Part shown: positions 14,401 through 26,097 of the stretch, piece after piece
How positions within the stretch are numbered: position 1 is the stretch's first letter
Layout of the letters: each line of letters starts with the position of its first letter
NCBI RefSeq assembly: GCF_000004075.3
Contig: NC_026658.2
Location: 2,294,001-2,358,000 of the forward strand
Length of the DNA: 64,000 nucleotides
Source of the DNA: Cucumis sativus
Taxonomy: Eukaryota > Streptophyta > Magnoliopsida > Cucurbitales > Cucurbitaceae
Reading direction: 5' to 3'
Notes under the pieces: generated by a model
Database searches by the model: none
Told to the model about the DNA's origin: nothing
Seen by the model: only the letters and a program-made list of their open reading frames with translations
Position numbers and translations under genes: made by a program

Positions 14401-14460
14401 GAATGGATTGTCGGGATCGTCGTCGTCGTCTCTAAAAACCTCATCCGGGTCCAAATCCAT
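2410..14460 (-). CDS. KU70: Ku70, ATP-dependent DNA helicase 2 subunit 1 (complete, 19 exons, 625 aa)
   Basis: Ku70 pairs with Ku80 to bind DNA ends in non-homologous end joining and at telomeres, in the nucleus. Exons from the start: 14395-14460, 14221-14298, 12819-12935, 11078-11192, 9724-9829, 9421-9538, 9248-9331, 9105-9163, 8500-8633, 8362-8405, 7724-7800, 7285-7432, 6912-6973, 5559-5619, 4731-4823, 4544-4661, 3268-3370, 2958-3138, 2410-2523. They sum to 1878 nt with phase kept at every junction. The N-terminus (MDLDPDEVFRDDDDDPDN) is that of plant Ku70. A vWA-like domain starts near residue 28 and carries DAS at 36-38. The Ku core barrel follows (about 250-440, including LRPSTFLYPSDE). 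A SAP DNA-binding domain fills residues 589-625 (LKELSVVELKYYL, ending SHMGK). Arabidopsis KU70 is about 621 aa, so this copy is full length. Intron 15 uses a GC donor. Several introns carry transposon remnants but no exon is disturbed. Confidence 0.96.
4729..4730 (-). other. Non-canonical GC splice donor, Ku70 intron 15
   Basis: Exon 15 ends ...GTAGAGGAG and the next bases on the minus strand are GCAAGA. Joining here to the CTGCAG acceptor before 4661 keeps phase and gives the conserved order RHVEE then LHPNPD. No usable GT lies at a position that would keep the protein aligned. GC-AG introns usually have a strong AG|GCAAG donor, as here. Confidence 0.88.
6180..6300 (-). mobile_element. Second LINE 3'-tail-like fragment
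   Basis: On the minus strand it reads a 3'-end-like sequence (TTTGAGCATTAGTCTCGTTT, then TTATTAATAAAATTTGTGAC) followed by T and A runs. This resembles LINE 3' ends found elsewhere in this window. No target duplication was identified, so boundaries are approximate. It lies in the same Ku70 intron as the element at 6403. Confidence 0.35.
6403..6561 (-). mobile_element. 5'-truncated LINE insertion with 21-bp target-site duplication
   Basis: Bases 6382-6402 and 6562-6582 are identical 21-bp direct repeats. The segment between starts with a T run followed by ATAAGAAACA, which on the minus strand reads TGTTTCTTAT then poly(A), the typical 3' tail of plant LINEs. It is a short, dead, 5'-truncated insertion in Ku70 intron 13 (5620-6911), in the same orientation as Ku70. 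The perfect duplication suggests a fairly young event. Confidence 0.8.
8796..8960 (+). mobile_element. LTR-like remnant (Copia type) in Ku70 intron 8
   Basis: The order of motifs (a TATTAGGATACTT block, then CTATGTAAGAAGGCTTGTAT, then GGAATATAAAAATATTTGAT) resembles the promoter/poly(A) layout of decayed solo LTRs of plant Copia elements. Neither TG...CA ends nor a target duplication were fixed, so it is a resemblance only. Confidence 0.3.
10440..10700 (+). mobile_element. LTR-like remnant in Ku70 intron 4
   Basis: Contains CTATAAATAG at 10571-10580, followed by a short transcript-like start and an AATGATAAACAC region. This layout is common in Copia LTRs. It differs from surrounding intron sequence, which is plain AT-rich. 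Ends are not defined and no internal retroelement sequence is present, so a solo LTR is the best guess. Confidence 0.3.
11600..12325 (+). mobile_element. Degenerate LINE pieces in Ku70 intron 3
   Basis: At 11700-11790 there is a LINE-like 3' end: TTTCATACACCAATGAAATT, then TGTTTCTTATT and poly(A). A similar tail recurs near 11880-11905. At about 12160-12270 a broken frame reads FESWLERNTRIFDGSEKA, matching the WxERNxRIF signature at the end of the LINE reverse transcriptase zinc-binding region (zf-RVT). The whole is antisense to Ku70. Frames are interrupted; this is fossil sequence, probably from more than one insertion. Confidence 0.55.
12249..12514 (+). repeat. Two direct copies of a dispersed plant repeat
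   Basis: About 75 bp at 12249-12323 (TGTTAAATCATCAATCAACC... through CACTCTAGCA) recurs imperfectly at 12438-12513 (TGTTAAATCGCCAATCAACC... through CACTCTAACA), 188 bp further on. Between them lies an ACAAGGTTCAAACTTAAGAC block followed by CTAATACCATG. This arrangement is familiar from dispersed repeats in many plant introns. Direct copies around a short core suggest a small LTR-bearing element (TRIM-like) or serial duplication. Confidence 0.5.
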
Positions 14461-16831
14461 GGCGAGTTTGAGAAGAAGAGGTGAAGACTTCTTTTTGCTC
14501 GTCGCAGCTACAGCTACAGCTACTGCTTCTCTTGCAAGCTTCGTCTCTTGCAAAGTGACAACGGTCGTTTAAATAGATTGGCAAGTTAGGATCGTCATCG
14601 TCCTTTAGTCTCTCTACAAATACCTTCGAAATTGGTCGATGTAGCCTATCACCAATAAAATTAATATGTGTTACTTCTCATAAAGTTCTCTATACTTTGT
14701 TAATGGATTTAATACACATACAAGCATATATGTATATTTCATTCAGGTGAATTGAAGTTTGTTGTAATCTAAAAGATTGATATTAAATTACTAACTTTTT
14801 TATCTCTTGATCGAGCAAATCTGTGATGAAATTACTTGATGAGTTCATACAGAGATGAGTGCTTGTTAGTTAGACTTTGTTGTCCATGTGTGGAATAAAA
14901 TGGTAATTTGCTTTTCAAAAGTTTTAAAATGTTGTTTAAATTACAAATCTATTATTCAAAAAGTTCATTAGGTTCTCTTACTACTAGTTTATTACTGTGT
15001 GCTTAGTTAAGTTGTATGTCATCTCACTTGTTATAATAGTAACACCTTTAAGACTAACAATTTAGTGTATACCGATATTTCTTTATTTATTTTTTTCTTT
15101 TCTTTTTTTTAAAGGTATTGAATTAATATGCAAGTGAGTGAATTGAATATTTTAATCTCAAGATTGATTGATAGTACAAGCATTATGTTGATTGAATTAA
15201 GCTTATTTTGATAAATATAGAAAAAAATTGTCATTGATAAACTAAACACCAATTAGTAGTTGAGTTTATTGTTGATAGTCTCATGTTAGCAATATAATAT
15301 ATTACTTATATACTCCGAGAGATAGATCAAAATATTGTTATATCTACAAATTCATTTGCATAGCGTTATGGTTGTTAAATATTTTGGGTCTAATTGCGAT
15401 AGTTTCAACTACTCTATTCATCCGTAATTGACTAGATAATATTTGATATATAGGTTTAAATTCATGTGTTATTTTTTTAATTTCAAAAGTATTGTGTAGT
15501 TGGCCATGGTCGGTCAATTTGAATGTCTCATATTTCTAATGAAAAAAATACAAGAATTTGAATATGTAACTCATAAACACGAGACGATAATAAAATAGAC
15601 AACTCCTAGGAGGTCATCTGATTACAAAAACGAAAAGTAGGGGTGAAAGTATGTTAGAGATCAGTCAAAATGACAACAAAGTCGATACTAATCAATTTGG
15701 ATATCATAGATAAACATATTTTGGACAAACTAATTAAAGAAGAGATGGACATAATTATAAATTTGTTGTGTGTATACAAATGGCTGTCAACTAACAACCA
15801 TATGAAAAATTATTTAAATTCACACATCACTATTTTATTATTTAATAATGACAGGTTGCTAACTCGGTTAGTCAAAATATTGAAAATAACGATCCCTTTT
15901 AAGTTAGAAATTCAAATCTTCCTGTAACAATAAATTTATATTGGATGTTTGACAGCTACTTGCAAAAATCTTTTCACCTGTTAAGGGATGTAAAATTTAA
16001 AGTGTCTTCAACTAACCCACAAACTGTGAATTCAAAGATTTTCCTAACGTTCCAATCACCACTTACACACCATTGTTCTACACAGCCAACTTAGTATTTA
16101 GTATTTTAATCTTACTTCAAGTCTTCCGAGTTCAATAATTGTGTAAACTAGAGAAATAAAGAAAATGGAGTTCTTCCATAAATATCTAAATTTCAATAAT
16201 ATTAGAAATTGAGAAATTGAGTTGTTTAATGCTAACTTGTGAGCCGACTCGACATTGACATTGTGTTCAGTACTCTTTTCTGAACTATGCCGACGGAAAT
16301 TTTAACTTATGTTAGCTGCCGACAGAGTGCTTTTCTTAATCCCCTCTAAGAGACTTCCAAGGAGAGAGCAAACCAAAAGGACAGATACTAAATATCACTA
16401 ATATGAAGATACCTATTAATAACCAATAGTTGTTATTTATTCTTGGGCAACTCTGTAAATGATTCAACCCCACCACAACCAAACATGCAAAAAGAGAGAA
16501 GATCAAAGAAAAATCATGAAAGGACAAGGCAGATAAAAAATGGCATCAAACACAGAGGACCATGTCGGCAACATAAATGTCGATCAACAAACCAAATTGT
16601 TTCACAGTAATACAGATATATTACATACGAAGCGATTCATTGACATCTCAGAAACACAGGAATCCTAGGAGTATAAATATGGAGAAAAAGAATACAGATT
16701 ATTCAATACAAACATACTGATCGTTCAACTAATTTACTGCACACTTTAAATAATTGTATAAGGATGTCTTGATTCTTACTTGGGCTAATGGAAATTCTTG
16801 ATGCTTAGAAGCCATAGTGGTGGATAAAATC
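14461..16831. other. Intergenic, upstream of Ku70 and downstream of CTL
   Basis: Contains the Ku70 promoter on the minus strand and the 3' flank of the chitinase-like gene. A degenerate tRNA-like stretch at about 15855-15945 (GCTAACTCGGTTAGTCAAAA, then AGAAATTCAAATCTTCC) may be an old SINE. Nothing else was recognised. Confidence 0.5.
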
Positions 16832-18263
16832 TCAAGAAGATGAAGCTGGGGGGACGTAAGTTGGATTAAACGGGACCTGCTCGGCACATGTAAGTGTGTC
16901 ATGAGTCCCAGACTCATCACGACTGAGACCCATCAGATCGAGGTAATATTGGTAATGAGAGATAATGTTGTTCATGGGGTCAATATCGCCCTTCCCACAG
17001 ATGGAATCGCCGTAGAGAATATTCATGGTTGCGCCGAAACCAGGAACCCTTTTGGACAAGGTGTCGTTCTTGGTAGGCTTCCAATTGCCAACAAAGACAT
17101 CATGGGGTGAAGGCTGTGACTTCTTCACTGGGTTCATCCACATCCAAATTGCAGTTTGGAATCCAATGGTAGCATTCTGCTCAATATATTCAGGATGATT
17201 CAACAGGTCAATCTTCAATGCATCCCCAATCTTGCCGTAATTGTAATTCCTATGACAACAAACAACAATAAGAACTCAGTCAAATTCTCATGGATTGGGG
17301 ATCAGAATGTTATGTTCATACTTCCTTCGAACCTAACTAGTAATCAACATCTTATCAGATTAGTCCCTAATCTAAACAGACAGAAAAAGGTGCCATTTGC
17401 ATTTTCCATCATGATATGTTAGATTAGAGACCTGCAAGTGACCATTGATCAAATAGTAGTTAAAGGGATTAAGTGAAAGAACATAATGGACTATGCATAA
17501 ACAAGGAACACAGCTATAAACCAATGTTAGAAACCCATATTACTAAACAAAAGCCACTGAAAAACGAAAATGGGGATAGAAAACGTCAAACCAGTAAATG
17601 GGCAGAGCACCACGGCCATAATATTGAGCACCAGGAGCACAAGGATAAGTGAGCTTGAAGTAGTCATTGCAATAGTCCTGGCTTGGACTCAGTTCCTTGT
17701 TGAAACAGAGTCCCCAAGCAAGTGGCCCTCCCGTGACAACTCCATCACCACCTACAACAAGCATTTCACACACATTCAGCAAAAAATCAAGTTCAAGTAA
17801 TATTGAATTCAAACACTGCACAATCAATCATTAAGAGAAAACCCAGATCCTCAAAAAGCAGAAAGAAGTGTGTTTTTCACTTACAAGAGGTCTTAGAGCC
17901 AACATGGCCAAAGAAAGCAGCAATCTCTTTCATCTGCATCTTTTTATCTCCAGTTGTTCCAAATCCGAGCGGCTCGAACTGGGCGGCGGCGAGAATGAAG
18001 GAATGGAAGTCCCAGAAACCGACGGCATGAGCCACCGGCGAATTACGCTTAGCGAAGAGATTCTCAAATTGATAGGTCTCAAAGTAGTCGGTAATGGTCA
18101 AATTGCAACAATAAGTAGACCAAGTGCACTCCCATCCTCTATCGCAAAGCCTCTTCCCCTTCACAACCTTAACCTTCGGCTTAATCGGGGATTCATCCCC
18201 ACTCACAACAGACGCCATTACAATCAGCGCCAGTATCAGCAGAAGCGAGTGGTTGAAAGCCAT
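16832..18263 (-). CDS. CTL1: Chitinase-like protein, GH19 family, CTL1/POM1-CTL2 type (318 aa)
   Basis: CTL1 and CTL2 are secreted chitinase-like proteins needed for normal cellulose deposition in plant cell walls. Exons: 17885-18263, 17592-17751, 16832-17249, 957 nt in phase. Residues 1-22 form a signal peptide (hydrophobic LLLILALIVMASVVSG). The GH19 fold follows, with KRNSPVAHAVGFWDFHSF, then GGPLAWGLCF, then YYGRGALPIYWN and VFVGNWKPTKNDTLSKR. The usual catalytic His-Glu motif is replaced by SKTSC, with Lys124 where the acid should be, so it is probably not an active chitinase, as known for this clade. N-glycosylation sites NLT (54), NAT and NDT are present. The start at 18263 follows the acceptor of a 5'UTR intron. 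Whether it is the CTL1 or CTL2 orthologue cannot be settled by eye. Confidence 0.93.
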
Positions 18264-18278
18264 TTTAACCTCTCCCCA

Positions 18279-18364
18279 CTGCAAACCCAGAGAGAAAAAA
18301 AGCATGAATTTCAAGGTGATTTAATCAAAATTTCAATGAGAAGAGAATGAACTCTTGTTGTTAC
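18279..18364 (-). other. 5'UTR intron of the chitinase-like gene
   Basis: On the minus strand the donor is TTTCAG|GTAACA at 18365/18364 and the acceptor is TTTGCAG|TGGGGAG at 18279/18278, leaving a 15-nt leader before the ATG. An in-frame upstream Met (MKFMLFF) lies inside this intron, so it is not the real start. Confidence 0.7.
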
Positions 18365-18439
18365 CTGAAATGGCAGCAGGGATTGATTGGACAGATCTGA
18401 GAAGGGTGTTTGTGTGAAACTTGCAAATGTGGAAAATGA

Positions 18440-18480
18440 AGAATAAGGAGGAGAAGGAGAAGGAGAAGGAAAAGGAAGAA
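18440..18480 (-). repeat. CTCCTT-rich tract, 5' leader of the chitinase-like gene
   Basis: The plus strand reads GGAGGAGAAGGAGAAGGAGA and continues purine-rich, so the minus strand leader is pyrimidine-rich, a common feature of strongly expressed plant genes. It lies in the presumed first untranslated exon. Confidence 0.6.
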
Positions 18481-20208
18481 GCGTTAAAGACAGAGGTTAG
18501 ATCGAGCGTCTCTTTCAGCTTGTAGACGCCATTGATTGGAAAGCATTTGAGCTGAGGAAGAAGGTAGAGAGGAAGGGGTGAATGTGGACCGTCCGATTGA
18601 AGATTGATGGTCAGAATTTCCAGGCTGGACAAGGGACCCACTGGAATGCTGCACCGACACTAGAAAATCATTCAATAAATAAATAAAAAAGAAGCTCTCC
18701 TAAATTTAACATTCTTTTCCTTTTTGATTAAAATACCTTATTTATAAACTTAATTTAAAGAAGAAAAAATAGTTATGAGTAAAACCTTAAATTATTTTGG
18801 TAGATCCAAATGTAAATAAAATGAACGAACTAAAGGTTTTGGTACTATTTTGTGGCAAATTACAAAAACAATAATACACCTTCAAATTGTTTAAATAATT
18901 GATATTGTTTCATGAATATATGAATATAGATATTAATATGTTAGAATTGACCATCTAATTAAAAATACATAATTAGTTTAAAAGTTAATATTTGTGTTCA
19001 ATTTAATAAGTTGTAAAAATAAAATTAATTCTAAAGATTAATTTAATTTAACATAGAACAATTGACTGTAATGTTAATTAATCAGTTAGTTAATAAAATA
19101 AAAGGAAGACCTCTTAACTAACCATACTCAAATTAATAGAACATTTTTTAAAATAGAATATTAATTAAGTATAATAATTTCTTTTAAATAGTTTGTTAAT
19201 TTTTTATTTTAAAAAAAATTAAAATATTAATTATCAAAGATGAAATTTATTTTATATTATATAGTTAAAATATTTTAATTTATTTTGCTATTTTTTTAAA
19301 TGTTCTTCAAATTTATGGGCTAACTAATATATTTATAATTAATTTATAAAATAATTAATTAATAATAATAAAGAATTTATATTAATTTATAAATTAATTA
19401 AGTTATATATACGAACATAAAAACTTTCAGTTAACTAAATAATAATATTACGTGTAACAAGTGAAATTTTGTAAACAACCGAGATATTAAATATCAATCT
19501 AAAATCCTATGGAAAACCTATGAAACGAACAGGCCCTAAAAGCTTAGTAAAGAATGAATTCTCAAAACTTTTGTAGCTGTAGGTATTTGACCCCGAACAT
19601 TTATCAATAAAAATTGAACCCAATCTGGCAAGCTTTTAAGGGTGGGGTGAATGGTAACTAATACATTCCATAAACCATACTAAAAAAATTGTCCATGTAC
19701 CAACAAATAAATCAAACAGAATTGAAAAAAGAAAACAAAAGCACATGTAATCGAAAGGTCCAGACTCAATCCTGACACTGCTTGGAAAGAATGTTCCAAA
19801 GCAAAGGAAATGAGTTAAATATAGCTGTCTAAATAAATAAATATATCCTAAGAAACAAATTCCATTCACTGATGTATAGCACTCTAAATATATGAACCAA
19901 AAATCGATTAATAAACATACCAACAGAAGCTTAAAACTTCGAAATCTCGCATTATATTCGTCATCTCGTTGTCTAGCCCTTGGTGAAAAATAGAATTATT
20001 AATTGATAAATAAAATTTTGGAATGGGGACAGAGATATGGCCTCTAAAAACTGCAACAGCAGTTAGATTCTGCTCAAAATAATGTGCTGAATGATTAACT
20101 AAAGAAACTGAGAATTCAACAGAAACAAAAATCATTCAAAGGAAAGAACTCCACTACGTTTCTACTAAAGCAATGGGGACACCAGCTTGGCCCAGTCCTT
20201 CGACAATC

Positions 20209-23200
20209 TTACTCTCCTACTGTCAAACCAAATCCAAATTTGTAATCTTTCTTCCTGTGATCAATCTGCATTAACATAAGACTCAGCCAAGTGAACATGT
20301 TGAAAAAAAGTGCTTGCTCTATACAAAAATTAACTTATTTCCTCATTAATCATTGTTCTGTTATCTACTTCTAAATAATGTTTTCAAAATCCTGACCCTA
20401 CTGGAAGTTAGAAAATCCCCATTTTTTCCCAATGGCCTTCATTATTTATGTGGTCATTATTCCCATAGCTTGAACCCATTCAGTCCGAACCTTTTTATAA
20501 GGCCAACCCAAGGTAGTTGAAGGTTATGTAAAGAAAAGTATATGACTTAATACCTCTGCGGAAAGGATGAAATTAACGCCCATATTTAGCCGCTCTTCAA
20601 GGAAAGCAGCTACACAACCATTGGAATCAATCTTCCCTCTAAGACGAGACTGCAACAACCACAATAATTACACATCTTCAATGACAGGAAAGTATTCAAA
20701 CTAAACTTGTTTGACGTTCTGCTAGACTGATCATAAGTTATCAATACAATTGTTGTGGGTTTAACCAGAATCGCAAAATCACCCGGTGAAACTAAAATTT
20801 GACACACCAATCATATAATCCTCTCGTATAGAGAGTAAATAACGCACAGCAAATAGAACAATTCAGTCATCAGACTAGTCTATAGTCATAACAAGCCCGA
20901 AATTCCAGCTAGGGATGCAAACCATTGTTATATCACTGCTTCAGCTTACATTTGGTTGGGGAATTTCAATGAAAGAAAAATACATATTCTTCAACGGAAA
21001 TGAATGAGATTGTGGAGTTTATAAGTTGACCAAGTTTCATGGCTCTTCATGGTGATCTCTCTAACAATTTTTCTAATTGAACTCTTAATGTTATTGATTC
21101 TAATTGTGGGGTTCTTTTGATAAGTTTCTGTTGTACAAGTTGTGATTATTCATAAACGAATTCAGTTTGATTAGGGGTGGTCTTGTTTGTATCTGCAGTT
21201 TAAGATTTCCTGAGACATTTTCCTTTCTCTACTTAATGCTAACTTTCCAATATGTAATTAGTGTGTTTCCTTTTTCTAAAAAATTGAAATACTCCACTAA
21301 GACTTCTGCACGACGTACACTTCTTCAATTTTTGTATATCACACTTATATATGTCATAAATGCTTACCACTGACTCTATCTTATGCTACAACTCATTTGC
21401 CTCACTTGGAAGTATGTAGTATGTACACCCACTTGGATAGGAAGCTAAGCCTTATTCATTTTCCTTGGGGCTTCGATTCCATCCCTCCATCGCAGTTCAT
21501 AATTATGCTCACAGTATGCCAATCAATCCTTCCCAAGAAAAAATTCTCATATTCTCTCTTTAACTCCCGTGCAGGCCTCCTTGGCAAAAGGTTGAAACAA
21601 TTGACAGAACTGCATTACTTGGTGTAAAATGACCGTATAAATTAACAAAAATTTCTCCATTTTACCAGCTTAGTTGAAATCTTGAGCAATACAAGATTGG
21701 TGAATTATATTAGGGCTGCTGCCAAAAATCAGCTCTTCTAGCCAGCAGCATCACCAAATGATTCATATAATAAATCTTCGATTTTCAGCAATTCTTTTAT
21801 ACCATAATTACAATAATACTATATCATCTGCCGAGTGTAAATAAGCCCAATGATTATCAACAACACAAAATACTTCAATCCCTCCAATAACTATCTCCTT
21901 TGCGAATTAGACAGTATTAGAGGAAATAAATTGTAGATAACATATACTTCGTATTATGGAGCATTCACAAAACAGAAGCTACCTGTCGAAGAATGTAGTC
22001 GTAGCCAAGACTGGATATTACATCTCTTGACATGTAATTATACGTGAAATCAGTTGCCAATGAAACCTAACATAAGGAATAAAAAATGATATAAGCTATT
22101 GCGAAAATTAAATTAGAATGTTTGACGGTTCTATCTCTGTTTCCATCCTCTTCATTGTGAAATATTCTTTTTCTAATACCATCTAGCTTGCTAGGTGGCT
22201 AACTTCCCTCTTTTTACGTGTTAGGTAATAATATTCTGTTAATCTACTAATATTTATTGTTTCTAGTCAGCAGAAATGTGCTGAAGCAATTTATTTACCT
22301 TCTCAGACACCTTTTGAACGTAGCTCAGCGCTACCATACCTGTGCTAGCAACTTGTCCAGTGGCAACCTGCAGAATAGAAAATTGAACCAGATTAAGGAT
22401 CGTTGAAGTCAATTTTTATCCTTCTTAGGATCAAAATTTTCCAAAAACAAAACACTAGCCAACAATCAACAAATACAAATTACAAAAATAATAAAATAAA
22501 TAAATAATAAGTTAAATGCCTGAATACTATTATAATGGCACAAAGTAATCCAAGATCTTCCATAATATATTAATATTTAATGGAAGAATAGTGGAGAATG
22601 ATTTAAAAACATCTTGCACCCTCATCGAAAAGCATCACTTCATTCCGTTATTTACATATTACATTTAAAATTAGCATATTGCTTAATAGCTAGTCTAGTT
22701 TCTATTAATTGTTAGTTAAATTACAATTTTGTGGGTGAAAGCTTAAGTTCTCCACCCAAAGCACAGCATTCAAGAATCAAGATCTAGGAGAACATATCCA
22801 AACTGTCACCTTCGACACCACCTCTTTGGCTAATGGTTGATTTTTCATAAGTTCGATAAAAGAAATGAATATTTCATTATTAGAATCAAGTAAGTTATTC
22901 TAATGCTTTTTTATTTAATTATACTAAATTTTTAAATAATTTAATCAACATATAGTAGTGATTAAGGTATTAAAGGTGAAACCCAGGAAAAAAACTTTGT
23001 TTGGATTCATATGGGAATAAAATATTAAAAAAATAAAGAAAAAGTCATAAAATGATGACAATAGCCATACCATCTTATCAGTGTTGTATCTTGCAGCATA
23101 ACCAATACCAGACTTTCTATGCTGACCAGCCCAAAATACTTCACCACCCAATGACAGATGAGGGGATACACTCTGCAAAACAGAATTATTATCAGCATAG

Positions 23201-25795
23201 TCTCTTTATGTCACACAGTTGAGAAGAGAATGGGTCAGGAAGAGTTAAAACATGAACAAAGCTAATAACAATTGCCCAAATTGTCGAGGAAATATGCAAG
23301 AATGTCAAGACAAGCTCATCTCCATCTCTATTCCTATTGAGGACAGTAGAATGTGAACATCTCCGAGGTTGGGGGACATATTCCACTACGTCAAGGCAGT
23401 ATGTGCAAAATGAAACGTGCCTTTTCTTTTATGAATAAAAAAGAAATGTATAGTTATGGCGAAATAGAAACCAAGTAAACAAAAGGGTCAAGATTAGTAG
23501 CAGTGGAGTGCCAAGACGAACAAGAGTGAGGTATGGTGGCTCTGAATGAAGGAGAGTGGATTGTTATCAAAATAAAATCAGATCATTAATACGCCTACAT
23601 CACCTAGATGTGTAATTTTGTATTATAGTGAGCCAAAGTGCAAAACTGTAATTGTATAAGTAGTATTTGCACCAGGTGAAAAAGGATATGATTCCTTATC
23701 AAGTACATTCTCGAGCAAAAAGGAAGGCAGTCAATTAGTGAAAATAAACGATTACCCCAAAAAGGTGTAGTAACAAAGTAAGAGGAACCACAAAATGAGT
23801 TCAATCTCCAATTTAAGAAATTTTTAAGTAATTGAAAAATTCTCCCAACACGAACTAAACTCCAAAACTTGTAGAATGCTTGAGCAGCCATAAAAGGACA
23901 GGATAACATAATAATATAAACCAATCAGTACTGTACCTGAATGTAACTGGCTCCAAATAAGGCACCGTTGCCCAATTGAAATTGAGTTCTGAAGTCTCTG
24001 CCCTGATTCAAACATAGTTTCAATTAACGAAAACAAACACATTAATTTCTAACTCCTAAGCTATAAAAAAAAAAATATACAAAAAAAGAATAATTTGAGT
24101 TGTCAACTAGAAACCACTAGTTCAATTCCAAAAGATTAACCATCAGGGTTAGCCTAGTGATAAATAGAGGGACATGACCTTGACAAAGAGCCAAGAGGTC
24201 ATGACTCAAACCATGACGGCCATTTACCTAAAATTTAATATCCTACAAGTTTCTTTGAGACTAAATGTTGTAGTGATAGGTGGGTTGTCCGGTGAGATTA
24301 GTCAAGGTGTGCATAAGTTGGCCCATATACTCACGAATACTAAAAAAAGATTTTAATACAGCCATTGAGATTGAGAAACCTGGCTCACACACTATAGATT
24401 CTATTTTGAATTACACATTCTTTGACAAAAGCCTGATTTAATTTGCATTGCTTAAGGTTAAGGTTTTGAAGCATATATCCAAGTCTTGATGGAGCTCTTA
24501 ACAACCAAATTAGACTGTCATACTGTCATAGAATAATAGCTGACATTATTCCCCAGCTAAGATTGTCAAAATATTTGTTTAGATATAATTGTATAGTTTT
24601 TCAAAAAATAAATTCACTAAGACCTTAAACATACTTGCTAAGGAGAAAGATGCTACACTTTAATAGGAAAGAGTAGCAACTATAGCATATAAGTCATACT
24701 CGTAACAAACATCAATCACTATGCAACAAAAATAAGCAAGATGGTGGTAAATCTTTAAAAATTTGATAACCTTATAATCGAAGTTGACCATTCCATGTGA
24801 CATGTGTGGCTCATTTGTCAGCTGAAAAAAAATAGATGGCATCAGCTAACAAAACCAAAGGAGAAAAAAGTATGGCATTGCCTGATAATTAAACGATAGA
24901 AGAACCCATGATCACCTGTGCATTGGCCTTCAAAGTGAGATTGTCAGATAAATCACACTTCACTCTTGCATTCAGCCTACCATCGGTGAGTATCCTCCCA
25001 AAAAGCATCAACTACATACCAGTCGGCAATGCCATCAAGTTGTGGTCCATTATGACAACGAAACAAAAAAAAAAACATTCAGCAAGTGACTGTTACCTTC
25101 GGATCTATAAAATTGGCACCAAACTCGTAAGTGGCAGTAGGTATTTTGATGGTTTCGGCAGATTGGTTAGGAATCTCAGTTGGTCCCATAAACACACTGA
25201 TCAGTCATCGATGGTTGATAACGCATAGTTATCAGCTAAGTCAATTCACTATGTGACCCAGAAGAAACGATAAAAGAAGGGGAAAAAAGTCTGAAAAACT
25301 CATTACCAAAGCAAAACTACCTGTGGCTGAGGGAAAACTTTTGATTGAGTCCTTTAGTGAAATCAAATCGCATCCCTTCAAATAGTTCCGGCTTTAAGGA
25401 CACTACCAAAGCAAATCAAACATATAACAAAATGCATCAGTTCAAGAAACCAGAACTCACATTCCCACTAAAAACAACGAGGCCGACCAATTCTACAAGC
25501 ATTTCACACCTCAAGAAAGATAATCTTTTTCAAAAACAATAAAAATGAAAACAAAGCGATCTCGGATGTCCTCGATACAGTAACAATAGCAATGAACAAA
25601 TAATGAACATAGAGCTAAAGGAGTAGCTGAGAAAAGAGAATTACTGAAAGCTTCACGGTGAATCTCCTCGTAGGGGATCGGACAAGGGAGGTTCAAGTAA
25701 TCGACCTTCTCATCCTCTGTCTTCTTCGGTGGGATGGGTAGGGGATAAGGCGCAGCCGTAGCAGTGGCGGCGGTCGGAGGAGCAAGGCCCGCCAT
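20209..25795 (-). CDS. TOM40: TOM40, mitochondrial outer-membrane import channel (complete, 11 exons, 317 aa)
   Basis: Tom40 is the beta-barrel pore of the TOM complex through which nearly all nuclear-encoded proteins enter mitochondria. Exons: 25645-25795, 25321-25402, 25097-25196, 24916-25011, 24771-24821, 23937-24002, 23071-23172, 22299-22367, 21983-22066, 20554-20649, 20209-20265. Total 954 nt, in phase throughout. The Ala/Pro-rich N-terminus leads into [18 protein letters not shown], then [30 protein letters not shown] and [15 protein letters not shown], all typical of plant TOM40. The last strand carries a mitochondrial beta-signal, KFGFGLTV at 308-315 (polar-x-Gly-x-x-hydrophobic-x-hydrophobic). 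Arabidopsis TOM40-1 is about 309 aa; the extra length is in the N-terminal tail. Telo-box-like motifs lie upstream. Intron 5 carries a SINE. Confidence 0.96.
24145..24349 (+). mobile_element. tRNA-derived SINE of the Au type, in TOM40 intron 5
   Basis: Begins GGGTTAGCCTAGTGATAAAT, an A-box-like tRNA head, followed by a B-box-like GACTCAAACCATG. The tail GATTAGTCAAGGTGTGCATA, then AGTTGGCCCATATACTCACG, is the diagnostic 3' part of Au SINEs, which are spread across many angiosperms. It ends in an A-rich run. AAAAGATT occurs at 24130-24137 and 24345-24352 and may be a target duplication, though the left copy sits 8 bp outside the recognisable head. It lies antisense to TOM40. Confidence 0.75.
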
Positions 25796-25930
25796 TGTGT
25801 ATAATCAACAAAAGGAGATAGCAGAGAATCAAGTGTAGTAATGGCGAGGGGACGATCGGAAAGGAAATGGGAATGGGATTGATTTTAGTTTCAAGTGTAG
25901 CGATCAGAGACGAGAGAGAAAGGGTGGAGT

Positions 25931-25978
25931 TTAGGGTTATCTCTCTCTAAACCCCAGAGAGAATGCTCTAAAACCCTA
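25931..25978 (-). promoter_or_regulatory. Telo-box motifs upstream of TOM40
   Basis: TTAGGGTT at 25931-25938 and AAACCCTA at 25971-25978, one in each orientation, about 135-185 bp upstream of the TOM40 start codon. Telo-boxes near the start are common in plant genes for translation and organelle biogenesis. Their role here is inferred from position only. Confidence 0.5.
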
Positions 25979-26070
25979 AGTTCCGGCTTGAAATATTTTC
26001 TAAAGGTAAAAAATAAATCATTTCTTATGTCTTTTTTTTCATTTTTAAATGTTTGTTTATTGTTTCATAT

Positions 26071-26097
26071 GATCAAATTGATCAAATTGATCAAATT
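26071..26097 (+). repeat. Three-copy 9-bp tandem repeat
   Basis: The unit GATCAAATT occurs three times in a row, upstream of TOM40. It is a minor simple tandem. Confidence 0.85.

Larger units (their letters stand above)
18264..20208. other. CTL leader and promoter, then AT-rich intergenic DNA
   Basis: The first 400 bp or so are the leader and promoter of the chitinase-like gene. From about 18680 to 19560 the DNA is very AT-rich (mostly TAAT and TTAA words) with no coding signal. The remainder is the 3' flank of TOM40. Confidence 0.5.

Noticed and set aside
14080..14553. 157-codon minus strand open frame
   Set aside because: It reads through the Ku70 exon 1 donor and the introns around exon 2. 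The spliced exons explain the conserved parts.
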